21,205 bases of DNA, taken from DATDYA01 sp035289165. GTDB taxonomy: Bacteria > Patescibacteriota > Patescibacteriia > Magasanikbacterales > GWA2-37-8. The stretch's first letter is position 1; every line of letters starts with the position of its first letter. The notes below the pieces were generated by a model. The model was given only the letters and a program-made list of their open reading frames with translations, was not told the origin of the DNA and did no database searches. Of the stretch, positions 15,536 to 21,205 are shown one piece after another. The stretch covers positions 1 through 21,205 of the forward strand of contig DATDYA010000011.1 in NCBI GenBank assembly GCA_035289165.1, given 5' to 3'. Made by a program: the position numbers and the translations under genes.

Positions 15536-16564
15536 TTATAACCACTTCTTCCGCTGGAAATATACCAGCATGATGAGAGCGACGGTTGCCATTACTCCCA
15601 ATACAAAGGGATAGCCCCAGACATGTTCCAGTTCTGGCATGTGTTTAAAATTCATGCCATAAATTCCGGCAATAAAGGTCAGCGGCATAAAGATTGTTGT
15701 AATCACCGTCAAAACCTTCATAACCGAATTCATCCGATTGTTAAGGCTGGAAAGATAAATGTCCACCATGCCAGAAAGCATCTCTCGGTAAGTTTCCATC
15801 GTATCCACAATTTGTATCAGGTGATCATAAACATCCCGGAAATAAATACGGGTCGTTTTTTTTATCAACTTAGATTCACCACGCTCTAGGACTGTTATTG
15901 CTTCACGCAACGGCCAAACCGCTTTCCGCAGATGCAAAATTTCTCGTTTTAGAGCGTAAATCTCCTTCAAGGTGTGCGACCCCGGATCGTTAATCAATTG
16001 TTCTTCCAATTTTTCCAAGCGATCACTAAAATTTTCTAAAATAGAAAAATAACCATCAACGACTGAATCAATTAATACATAACCGAGATAATCTGTCCCG
16101 CCGGTCCTAACGCGACTTTTCGGATTACGAATCTTCTCGCGCACTTTTGCAAAAGTGTCCCCTTCAATCCCTTGTTGAAAAGTAATTACGAACTTTTCAC
16201 CCACAATGAGAGAAACTTGCTCTGACTCAATTTTCCTTTTCGCCTCATTAACCGTCAGCATTTTAAACACCAAATAGATATAGTCATCCAGTATCTCGAC
16301 CCTCGGTCTTTGGTTGATATTGAAAATATCGTCAATGATAACTGGGTGTAAATCAAAACCAAGGGTTAATTTATCTAAAAACCCAACTGGCGGTACGCGA
16401 TCAATATTCACCCAACTGATCGACGGGGTATTCTTTAACTCAACACACTCGTCAATCGATTTGGCCTCTTTCTCTAAAAAATTATCTTGGTCAAAATCAA
16501 AAACATAAATCTTATTATCCTTACTATTGTCTTTTACCAAAGAATTCTTAATTTTAGTGGGCAT
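15536..16564 (-). CDS. corA: CorA-family Mg2+/divalent cation transporter
   Basis: Pentameric channel for Mg2+ or Co2+. The cytoplasmic N-terminal domain (about 1-270) ends in a long helical stretch. The first membrane helix (about 284-302) ends in the signature YGMNF (302-306, GMN 303-305), and the second spans about 317-336 with a basic tail QRKKWL. The length is 342 residues. The frame is open back to 16612, but the extra 16 codons cover a clear promoter (16584-16612), so the ATG at 16564 is chosen. It is transcribed divergently from mraY and convergently with the papain-fold gene. Confidence 0.93.
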   Translation of the reverse strand: MPTKIKNSLVKDNSKDNKIYVFDFDQDNFLEKEAKSIDECVELKNTPSISWVNIDRVPPVGFLDKLTLGFDLHPVIIDDIFNINQRPRVEILDDYIYLVFKMLTVNEAKRKIESEQVSLIVGEKFVITFQQGIEGDTFAKVREKIRNPKSRVRTGGTDYLGYVLIDSVVDGYFSILENFSDRLEKLEEQLINDPGSHTLKEIYALKREILHLRKAVWPLREAITVLERGESKLIKKTTRIYFRDVYDHLIQIVDTMETYREMLSGMVDIYLSSLNNRMNSVMKVLTVITTIFMPLTFIAGIYGMNFKHMPELEHVWGYPFVLGVMATVALIMLVYFQRKKWL

Positions 16565-16583
16565 ATATTTTATTAACCAATAT

Positions 16584-16612
16584 ATTTTAGCACAATCCGG
16601 ACTAAACAACAA
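16584..16612 (-). promoter_or_regulatory. Promoter of corA
   Basis: TTGTTG (16607-16612), 17 bp, TAAAAT (16584-16589) on the minus strand. The start would lie near 16577, with a leader of about 13 bases to the ATG at 16564. It is back to back with the mraY promoter; the two -35 boxes are 14 bp apart. Confidence 0.55.
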
Positions 16613-16626
16613 TTTTTGCCTTAATC

Positions 16627-16655
16627 TTGCTCGAAGCGGCTTTTTACGGTATAAT
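16627..16655 (+). promoter_or_regulatory. Promoter of mraY operon
   Basis: TTGCTC (16627-16632), 17 bp, perfect TATAAT (16650-16655). The start is predicted at about 16662, leaving only about 5 bases before the first ATG at 16667 (a second ATG is at 16673), so the mRNA is nearly leaderless. Confidence 0.65.
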
Positions 16656-16666
16656 GCTAAACACTT

Positions 16667-17797
16667 ATGCCCATGAATTTAGAAACATTGGAACTGTTAC
16701 GCAAAGCCATTAGTTTTGGCTTAGTTTCGTGTGTTATCGCCTTTCTCTGGGCACCACTTCTGACTAAAATTCTCTACAAATACAAAATAACCCGGCGCAG
16801 CGAATTTGATGTCTCGCTCGGCATCAATGGCCGGCAGGCTAAAACCGGTACTCCCATCATGGGTGGTGTTTTGGTGATCGCGACGGTCGCGCTAATTACC
16901 ATTCTTTTTAATTGGGAACGTAAATTCACTTGGGTACCAATCGGTGTCATGTTGCTTTCATCATTCCTCGGTGGAGTGGACGATCTCTTAAATATTTTTG
17001 GCACCGAGAGACGTAATCGAAAAATTAGCCAAATACTAACCCTCATTCGCGTCCATAAAAACGTCTGGTATCGAGTTTGGCTCATTGTTACCTTCCCCTG
17101 GGCGGCCTTTAAACGTATTTCTCTTTGGCTTGGTTCACACCCCGGCAAAGGTGTGCATGTTCATGAAAAATTACTTTTAGAATTTCTGGCTGGCGCAATC
17201 ACCGCTTGGTGGATCTATTTTAAACTTGGTGAGAACTGGCGTGTAATTCACATCCCCTTCGATGGCTTTATAAACATCGGCTGGTGGATTATCCCGCTCA
17301 TCATATTTTTTGTCATGTTTACCGCTAATGCGGTTAATGTTGCCGATGGCATGGATGGCTTGGCGGGTGGATCGCTGATCATCACTTTTTCTGCTTTAAC
17401 ACTTTTAAGCTGGTTGGAAGGCCTGCCGGAAATTACCCTTTTGAACGCGACAACAGTTGGCGCTCTTATCACTTACACCTATTTCAATATTAAACCCGCT
17501 CGTTTCCAGATGAGCGACGTCGGGTCACTCGGTCTGGGCGCCTTACTGGCTATTAATGCCATTGTCATGAACCAGCTAGTGTTACTGCCTCTTCTCGGCT
17601 TTATCTTTTACATTGAACTTATTAGCGTCATTATTCAAATCTTTGGTCGCTACGTCCTCGGTCGCCGCATTTTTAAAATGGCCCCACTGCATCATCACTT
17701 TGAACTTCGCGGTTGGAGTGAAGAAAAAACCGTCATGCGTTTTTGGATCGTCCACACTGCCGCAGTTCTTTTGGGACTTTGGGTAGCTCTCTATTGA
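16667..17797 (+). CDS. mraY: Phospho-N-acetylmuramoyl-pentapeptide transferase
   Basis: Membrane enzyme that moves phospho-MurNAc-pentapeptide onto undecaprenyl phosphate, forming lipid I. Family signatures are TGTPIMGG (60-67), the Asp pair GGVDDLLN (102-109), NAVNVADGMDGLAGG (221-235), SDVGSLGLGAL (283-293) and the cytoplasmic motif PLHHHFELRGW (340-350). At 376 residues it is near normal, but the loop after the Asp pair is about 40-45 residues longer than in E. coli and includes a hydrophobic/aromatic stretch (about 133-157). It is first in a tight plus-strand operon; the next gene starts 3 bp after its TGA stop. Confidence 0.95.
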   Translation: MPMNLETLELLRKAISFGLVSCVIAFLWAPLLTKILYKYKITRRSEFDVSLGINGRQAKTGTPIMGGVLVIATVALITILFNWERKFTWVPIGVMLLSSFLGGVDDLLNIFGTERRNRKISQILTLIRVHKNVWYRVWLIVTFPWAAFKRISLWLGSHPGKGVHVHEKLLLEFLAGAITAWWIYFKLGENWRVIHIPFDGFINIGWWIIPLIIFFVMFTANAVNVADGMDGLAGGSLIITFSALTLLSWLEGLPEITLLNATTVGALITYTYFNIKPARFQMSDVGSLGLGALLAINAIVMNQLVLLPLLGFIFYIELISVIIQIFGRYVLGRRIFKMAPLHHHFELRGWSEEKTVMRFWIVHTAAVLLGLWVALY

Positions 17798-17800
17798 CCT

Positions 17801-18442
17801 ATGTACCTCAAATGGTCCGAACAAACTACGACTGACTTTTCCGACATCAACTTAAACACCTTGTACAACCAAGGCTGGCTTTTTGGTCGCACCAAAATGG
17901 GCTATCTCTACCAAACCAGAAGTCTGCGGGTAGATTTAAACAAATTTGAACTCTTGAGCGAGAACCGCAGGATTTTAAGAAAAAATGAAGACGTTAAATT
18001 AACCGCTTATCCTCTGCCTTATGAGAAATACTCCTGGGAGATCGGCAAACTCGGTAAAGATTTTTATAGCACTAAATTTGGCGACGGTACTTTCAGCGCC
18101 AATAAAATAAAAGAACTTTTAACAACAAAAAATTCTAACTTCAATCGAGTTTTTGTTTATTCAACCCACGACAACCCAACCGGTTACGCCATTTGTTTAG
18201 AAACAAATGAATTTTTACATTACTCTTATCCTTTTTACGATTTAAAAACTGGATTACCCAATCTTGGCCTTGGCATGATGACGAAAGCGATCCACTGGGC
18301 AAAAGAACGACACAAAAAATACCTCTATCTTGGTAGTGTAAAAGACAAAACCGCGTTATACAAAATTCAATTTTCTGGCCTAGAGTGGTGGAATGGAAAA
18401 AGCTGGAATCAAGATTTAAACGAACTTACTAGCGCGGTATGA
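17801..18442 (+). CDS. GNAT-fold protein resembling arginyl/leucyl-tRNA-protein transferase (Ate/Bpt)
   Basis: 213 residues. SENRRILRKN (53-62) corresponds to the S-x-QRR-x-x-RN segment of Ate1/Bpt enzymes. The C-terminal part, FYDLKTGLPNLGLGMM (145-160), KKYLYLGSV (172-180) and a later YK-F-LE-NGK-W pattern (187-202), follows the Ate/Bpt layout of YDP, SLGTY, LPYLYLGYW, YK-F-PLE. The N-terminal Cys motif of true Ate enzymes is missing. Those enzymes transfer an amino acid from charged tRNA to an alpha-amino group. It is placed 3 bp after mraY and overlaps murC by ATGA, so it is co-expressed with lipid I synthesis. A role in adding an amino acid to the stem peptide, as FemX/MurM do, is my inference. 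N-end-rule tagging is the alternative. Confidence 0.65.
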   Translation: MYLKWSEQTTTDFSDINLNTLYNQGWLFGRTKMGYLYQTRSLRVDLNKFELLSENRRILRKNEDVKLTAYPLPYEKYSWEIGKLGKDFYSTKFGDGTFSANKIKELLTTKNSNFNRVFVYSTHDNPTGYAICLETNEFLHYSYPFYDLKTGLPNLGLGMMTKAIHWAKERHKKYLYLGSVKDKTALYKIQFSGLEWWNGKSWNQDLNELTSAV

Positions 18443-19848
18443 AACACCTACACTTTATCGGCATCTGTGGCGTTGGTATGAGCGCCCTCGCCACCCTCTT
18501 CAAAAAGAAGGGTTGGGTTGTGACTGGGTCAGATGTCGGATTCTACCCGCCGGTTTCGACTAATTTAGAAAAACATGGGGTAGATTTTTACCCTGGTTGG
18601 CATCCCGAACGTGTCCTTCATAATTTTAATCAAAAAATTAAAGTCAGCCCAGACGATTACCTTGTAGTAGTGGGCAATGTCGCGGGGTCAGAAAACGCGG
18701 AGTGGAAGTACGTTGTAGACAACAATTTGCCGCATGTCTCTTATCCCGAATTAATTGCCCGGTACCTAGTCAAGGAAAACTCAATTGTTTGCGCCGGCAC
18801 CTATGGGAAAACTTCTTCAACCGCCCTCCTCGCTTGGATTCTAAAAAATGCCGGCTACGATCCGGCCTACATGTTTGGCGGAATTAGTAAAAACCTTGAA
18901 CTAAGTGCGAACAATCCAGATGATACTAAATGGAGCGTGCTGGAAGGCGACGAATACAAAACTGCTCGCTGGGATCGACGCCCCAAATTTCTTTCCTACT
19001 CCCCCACCCACCTGCTCTTAACGGCAATTGTTTGGGACCATGTCGACATTTATAAAACAGAAAAAGATTACTTTACTGTTTTTCAAAAACTGCTTAGTCT
19101 CGTCCCAAAAGATGGCCTAACTGTTGCTTGTTTGGATAATGAAAATGTTCAAAAACTTTTGAAACACAAACCACCCCAGTCTAAAGTTATTACCTACGGC
19201 CGATCAGCTACGACTGACTACTGTTATCTAAACATCCAACAAACAAAGGAGTGGCTTAGTTTAGACATTGTGCACCGGGGCGAACTACATCGCCTCGCGC
19301 TACCAATAATTGGCGAATACATGGCCGAGAATGTTTGTGGTGCCTTTGCTTTGGCGCACGAAATTGGTGTGCCTTATGAGAAAATTATTTCTGCCCTCCG
19401 CCAATTCACCGGTTTAAAACGCCGCCTAGAAAAACGCGGGGCGATTAACGGTGCTCGTGTTTTCGATGATATCGCCCACTCGCCGGCTAAAGCTAAATCG
19501 GCCCTGGCTGCTTTAAGAAAAATATATTCGAAAAATATTTACGCTGTATTTGAGCCTAACACTGGCAACCGTGAACCAAAGGCCGCTCCATTTTATGATC
19601 AGGCCTTCAATGACGCGAGCGAGGTCGTCATCCCTCGACTGACTAAATTAAAAACTAAACAAGATAATCCCAGCCTGGAAGGAAATGACCTGGAAAAAAT
19701 TATTAAAAAAACCAAGCCTGAAGTTAAATATTTACCCGATGACAAAAAATTAATAGATTATCTAAAAAACAAAACACAACCGGGTGATGCAGTTGTGTTT
19801 CTCGGTAGCCACGGCTTCCGTGGTATGATCGAGGAATTATTAAAATAA
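18439..19848 (+). CDS. MurC/Mpl-family ligase (UDP-MurNAc:L-Ala or :tripeptide)
   Basis: ATP-dependent Mur ligase in the cytoplasm. GICGVGMSALA (8-18) is the MurC/Mpl N-terminal nucleotide-fold motif, and GTYGKTSST (120-128) is the P-loop, with Tyr where His is usual. The block from EGDEYKTARWD (169-179) to KFLSY (183-187), and WDHVDIY (199-205), match Mpl (EADEYDTAFFDKRSKF) better than MurC (EADESDGS). Mpl recycles the murein tripeptide onto UDP-MurNAc. In this genome fragment it may be the only MurC-like enzyme and might add L-Ala. The length of 469 residues fits either. Its start overlaps the preceding stop, and its stop abuts the convergent LysW-like gene with no gap. Confidence 0.85.
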   Translation: MKHLHFIGICGVGMSALATLFKKKGWVVTGSDVGFYPPVSTNLEKHGVDFYPGWHPERVLHNFNQKIKVSPDDYLVVVGNVAGSENAEWKYVVDNNLPHVSYPELIARYLVKENSIVCAGTYGKTSSTALLAWILKNAGYDPAYMFGGISKNLELSANNPDDTKWSVLEGDEYKTARWDRRPKFLSYSPTHLLLTAIVWDHVDIYKTEKDYFTVFQKLLSLVPKDGLTVACLDNENVQKLLKHKPPQSKVITYGRSATTDYCYLNIQQTKEWLSLDIVHRGELHRLALPIIGEYMAENVCGAFALAHEIGVPYEKIISALRQFTGLKRRLEKRGAINGARVFDDIAHSPAKAKSALAALRKIYSKNIYAVFEPNTGNREPKAAPFYDQAFNDASEVVIPRLTKLKTKQDNPSLEGNDLEKIIKKTKPEVKYLPDDKKLIDYLKNKTQPGDAVVFLGSHGFRGMIEELLK

Positions 19849-20013
19849 CTATTTGCCCTCATCGACTATTTCAACGGATACGTCCTCGCCCTGGATGTCC
19901 GTTACCATTAAAGTAATACCACATTTATCACACTCAATGATATCACCTTTCCCTAAATTGGGATAAACGGACAAATCTACCTCATTTTTACACTCTGGAC
20001 AAGTTAAATGCAT
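19849..20013 (-). CDS. LysW-like amino-group carrier / zinc-ribbon mini-protein
   Basis: 54 residues, the same size as Thermus LysW, which carries amino-adipate or glutamate intermediates through its C-terminal Glu. Two CxxC zinc pairs are visible, CPEC (5-8) and CDKC (28-31), followed by a short beta segment and an acidic tail. The C-terminus is VDEGK instead of the EDWGE end of LysW/ArgW, so the acceptor glutamate is absent, and classical carrier chemistry is doubtful. The frame is open to 20082 with a hydrophobic N-terminal extension, but that stretch holds the promoter, so the ATG at 20013 is chosen. It is divergent from a PLP enzyme. It could instead be a general zinc-ribbon protein. Confidence 0.68.
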   Translation of the reverse strand: MHLTCPECKNEVDLSVYPNLGKGDIIECDKCGITLMVTDIQGEDVSVEIVDEGK

Positions 20014-20053
20014 ACAAACAATTAGATTAATAGAGATAATTGAAACGAAATTA

Positions 20054-20082
20054 AGTATATTAAAAAAAAGCCAAATCGTCAA
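20054..20082 (-). promoter_or_regulatory. Promoter of the LysW-like gene
   Basis: TTGACG (20077-20082), 17 bp, TATACT (20054-20059) on the minus strand, a near-consensus pair. The start is near 20047, with a leader of about 33 bases to the ATG at 20013. I found no convincing promoter for the divergent PLP gene in the same 71-bp gap. Confidence 0.6.
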
Positions 20083-20084
20083 AT

Positions 20085-20975
20085 ATGCCTGTCACTCCCC
20101 TCCAAAGAATGCCCAAACTAGAACAAGCCCTAAACCTGCCCCGAGGTTTATATTTTAAACGAGAAGATCTTCATCCACTTGGTTCACATAAGGGGCGCTC
20201 TATCCCGCTCATGATTGAACACTATCTAGAACAGGATAAGAACAATTTTGTTATTTCTTCCTCGGGCAACGCCGCCCTCGCCGCCGCGTTATATGTTAAA
20301 AAATACAACAAAAATAATGATAAAAAAATCACCTTGACTATTTTAGTCGGCGAAAAAATTAATCAGGAAAAATTTTCGGCTATTTCCGAAATTTTAGATA
20401 ACAACATCCAGCTTAAACAAGTCACTAATCCAAAACAACTCGCATTTCAAACAGATAAAGACAACGAAGCAAAAAATCTTCGCCAGTCTACCGATGACAT
20501 ATCCCTAATCGGTTATGAAGAGCTGGCTAAAGAAATTGTTACCGAACTACCAGATGTGTCGGCAATATTTGTCCCCACTTCTAGCGGTACCACTGCTTTA
20601 GGATTACACCTCGGGTTTAAAAAATTAGGTGTAAATCCAGAGATACATATTGTCCAAACCGATACTTGTCACACTCTAATTAATAATTTTAAAAAAGAAA
20701 ACATTGGAGACACCGAAGAGAAGTCATTGGCAGACGCAATTGTGGACCAGATTGGCCACCGAAAAATTACTGTCAGACGGGCTGTTTCCGATAGTCACGG
20801 CCAAGCCTGGATCGCAGAAAATGAAGAATTAAAAGACGCAATAATTTTAGTAAAACAAGGTGAAAAACTTAAACTTTCACCTAACAGTGCTTTGAGTTTA
20901 GTAGGACTAAGGCGGGCGATAAAAAAAGGAGAAAAATTTTCTGGTCCAGTTGTTTGTTTGATAACTGGAAGATAA
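20085..20975 (+). CDS. PLP-dependent fold-type II enzyme, threonine synthase/dehydratase-like
   Basis: 296 residues. YFKREDLHPLGSHKGRS (23-39) is the family motif with the PLP Schiff-base lysine K36 (usually GSFKDR in threonine synthase). SSSGNAALAAAL (58-69) is the substrate/cofactor loop and TSSGTTALGLHLGF (165-178) the phosphate-binding glycine loop. The family covers threonine synthase, threonine/serine dehydratase, cysteine synthase and diaminopropionate lyase. At 296 residues it is shorter than most of these and lacks a regulatory domain. SHKGR in place of SFKDR argues for a divergent substrate. It is divergent from the LysW-like gene across 71 bp. The exact reaction is unknown. Confidence 0.8.
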   Translation: MPVTPLQRMPKLEQALNLPRGLYFKREDLHPLGSHKGRSIPLMIEHYLEQDKNNFVISSSGNAALAAALYVKKYNKNNDKKITLTILVGEKINQEKFSAISEILDNNIQLKQVTNPKQLAFQTDKDNEAKNLRQSTDDISLIGYEELAKEIVTELPDVSAIFVPTSSGTTALGLHLGFKKLGVNPEIHIVQTDTCHTLINNFKKENIGDTEEKSLADAIVDQIGHRKITVRRAVSDSHGQAWIAENEELKDAIILVKQGEKLKLSPNSALSLVGLRRAIKKGEKFSGPVVCLITGR

Positions 20976-20985
20976 AAAATAACCG

Positions 20986-21078
20986 AACAAATCAAGAAGG
21001 TTATCTGATAAATCCCCGTCAATCTAATATTAATTGCCAAAAATTTTTAGATTTATGTGTCATGACTCTTGATTTGTT
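20986..21078. repeat. 12-bp inverted repeat in the gap before the right IS end
   Basis: AACAAATCAAGA (20986-20997) and TCTTGATTTGTT (21067-21078) are perfect inverted copies 69 bp apart, in the non-coding stretch 20976-21099. No T-run follows in a way that suggests an intrinsic terminator. The function is unknown and it may be chance in AT-rich DNA. Confidence 0.5.
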
Positions 21079-21099
21079 AACAACGTCTTTCAACAATCT

Positions 21100-21205
21100 T
21101 GGTTAAATAGAAAATATTAGGACCTAGAATCACCCTTCCCCTTAAATATTTCCACAATCATTCGGTACCGTCTTTTAGGACTTAATCCCCGGTGGACATT
21201 CAGTA
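21100..21205 (-). mobile_element. 3' end of an insertion sequence (right copy, truncated by window edge)
   Basis: Exact reverse complement of 36-141. It points inward like the left copy, so the 20.96-kb interior is bracketed by two inverted copies of one element. The sequence ends inside the repeat. Confidence 0.7.
21117..21205 (-). CDS. Transposase C-terminus (partial, right copy)
   Basis: Minus-strand frame entering from the right edge and stopping at TAA (21117-21119). The visible residues include LNVHRGLSPKRR and are identical to the left copy. Only the last 28 or so residues lie within the window. Confidence 0.55.
   Translation of the reverse strand, partial: LNVHRGLSPKRRYRMIVEIFKGKGDSRS

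Noticed and set aside
16565..16612. Longer CorA start at 16612
   Set aside because: These codons cover the -35, spacer and -10 of the corA promoter.
14751..18442. Recoded TGA (code 25)
   Set aside because: TGA ends three genes precisely at the start of the next gene or of non-coding sequence, and no in-frame TGA is needed in any gene.
20014..20082. N-terminal hydrophobic extension of the LysW-like protein
   Set aside because: The extension overlaps a near-consensus TTGACG-17-TATACT promoter for the same gene, and the 54-residue form from 20013 matches LysW length.
1..21205. Linear replicon with terminal inverted repeats (telomere-like)
   Set aside because: The repeats contain a transposase C-terminus in a proper frame and the left copy extends 35 bases past the shared part, which fits two IS copies at contig breaks better than replicon ends.
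1..21205. CRISPR array, rRNA, riboswitch or phage genes
   Set aside because: No spaced direct repeats, rRNA-like stretches, aptamer-like leaders (leaders are under about 35 bases) or phage structural proteins were found.

Overview
This 21.2-kb window looks like a chromosomal segment of a small-genome bacterium, most likely of the Candidate Phyla Radiation (Patescibacteria). That placement is inferred from the following, not from a phylogenetic marker: gene spacing is very tight (0-6 bp or 4-bp overlaps at many junctions); MurF lacks its usual N-terminal domain; MurC is of Mpl type; proteins are lysine-rich and DNA is AT-leaning; and no gene has a recognisable Shine-Dalgarno sequence. TGA is used as a stop codon (ends of the genes at 13500, 16667 and 17801), so the TGA=Gly code of Gracilibacteria/Absconditabacteria does not apply.

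Layout: (1) Both ends are the same sequence in inverted orientation (36-141 and 21100-21205), which is the 3' end of an insertion sequence carrying the C-terminus of a DDE-type transposase. (2) 300-371 is a tRNA-Glu(CUC). (3) 417-13458 is a long minus-strand run, transcribed in this order: hypothetical protein, MurB, ribosome hibernation factor HPF, LtaS-like sulfatase/phosphoglycerol transferase, transketolase, P-type cation ATPase, GpsA, PBP2/FtsI-type transpeptidase, MurF. (4) 13500-15532 is a plus-strand two-gene unit: an ATP-grasp ligase overlapping a cytosolic papain-fold (NlpC/P60-like) enzyme. It is divergent from the minus run, and the two promoters have overlapping -10 boxes. (5) CorA (minus) ends 3 bp from that unit. 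(6) 16667-19848 is a plus-strand unit: MraY, an arginyl-tRNA-protein-transferase-like GNAT protein, and a MurC/Mpl ligase. (7) A LysW-like zinc-ribbon mini-protein (minus) is divergent from a threonine-synthase-like PLP enzyme (plus).

Most of the window serves the cell envelope. MurB, MurC/Mpl and MurF belong to cytoplasmic precursor synthesis, MraY to the lipid I step, and the PBP to cross-linking. GpsA supplies glycerol-3-phosphate, and the LtaS-like enzyme probably moves phosphoglycerol or a similar group outside the membrane. Ion transport (CorA, P-type ATPase), the pentose phosphate pathway (transketolase) and ribosome hibernation (HPF) fill the rest.

The least explained parts are three. 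The first is the aminoacyl-tRNA-transferase-like protein locked between mraY and murC. The second is the coupled ATP-grasp/papain-fold pair. The third is the LysW-like carrier that lacks the usual C-terminal glutamate and sits beside a PLP enzyme. Several good TTGNNN-17 bp-TANNNT promoters can be read, and some place the start site almost on the ATG (leaderless or near-leaderless mRNAs).
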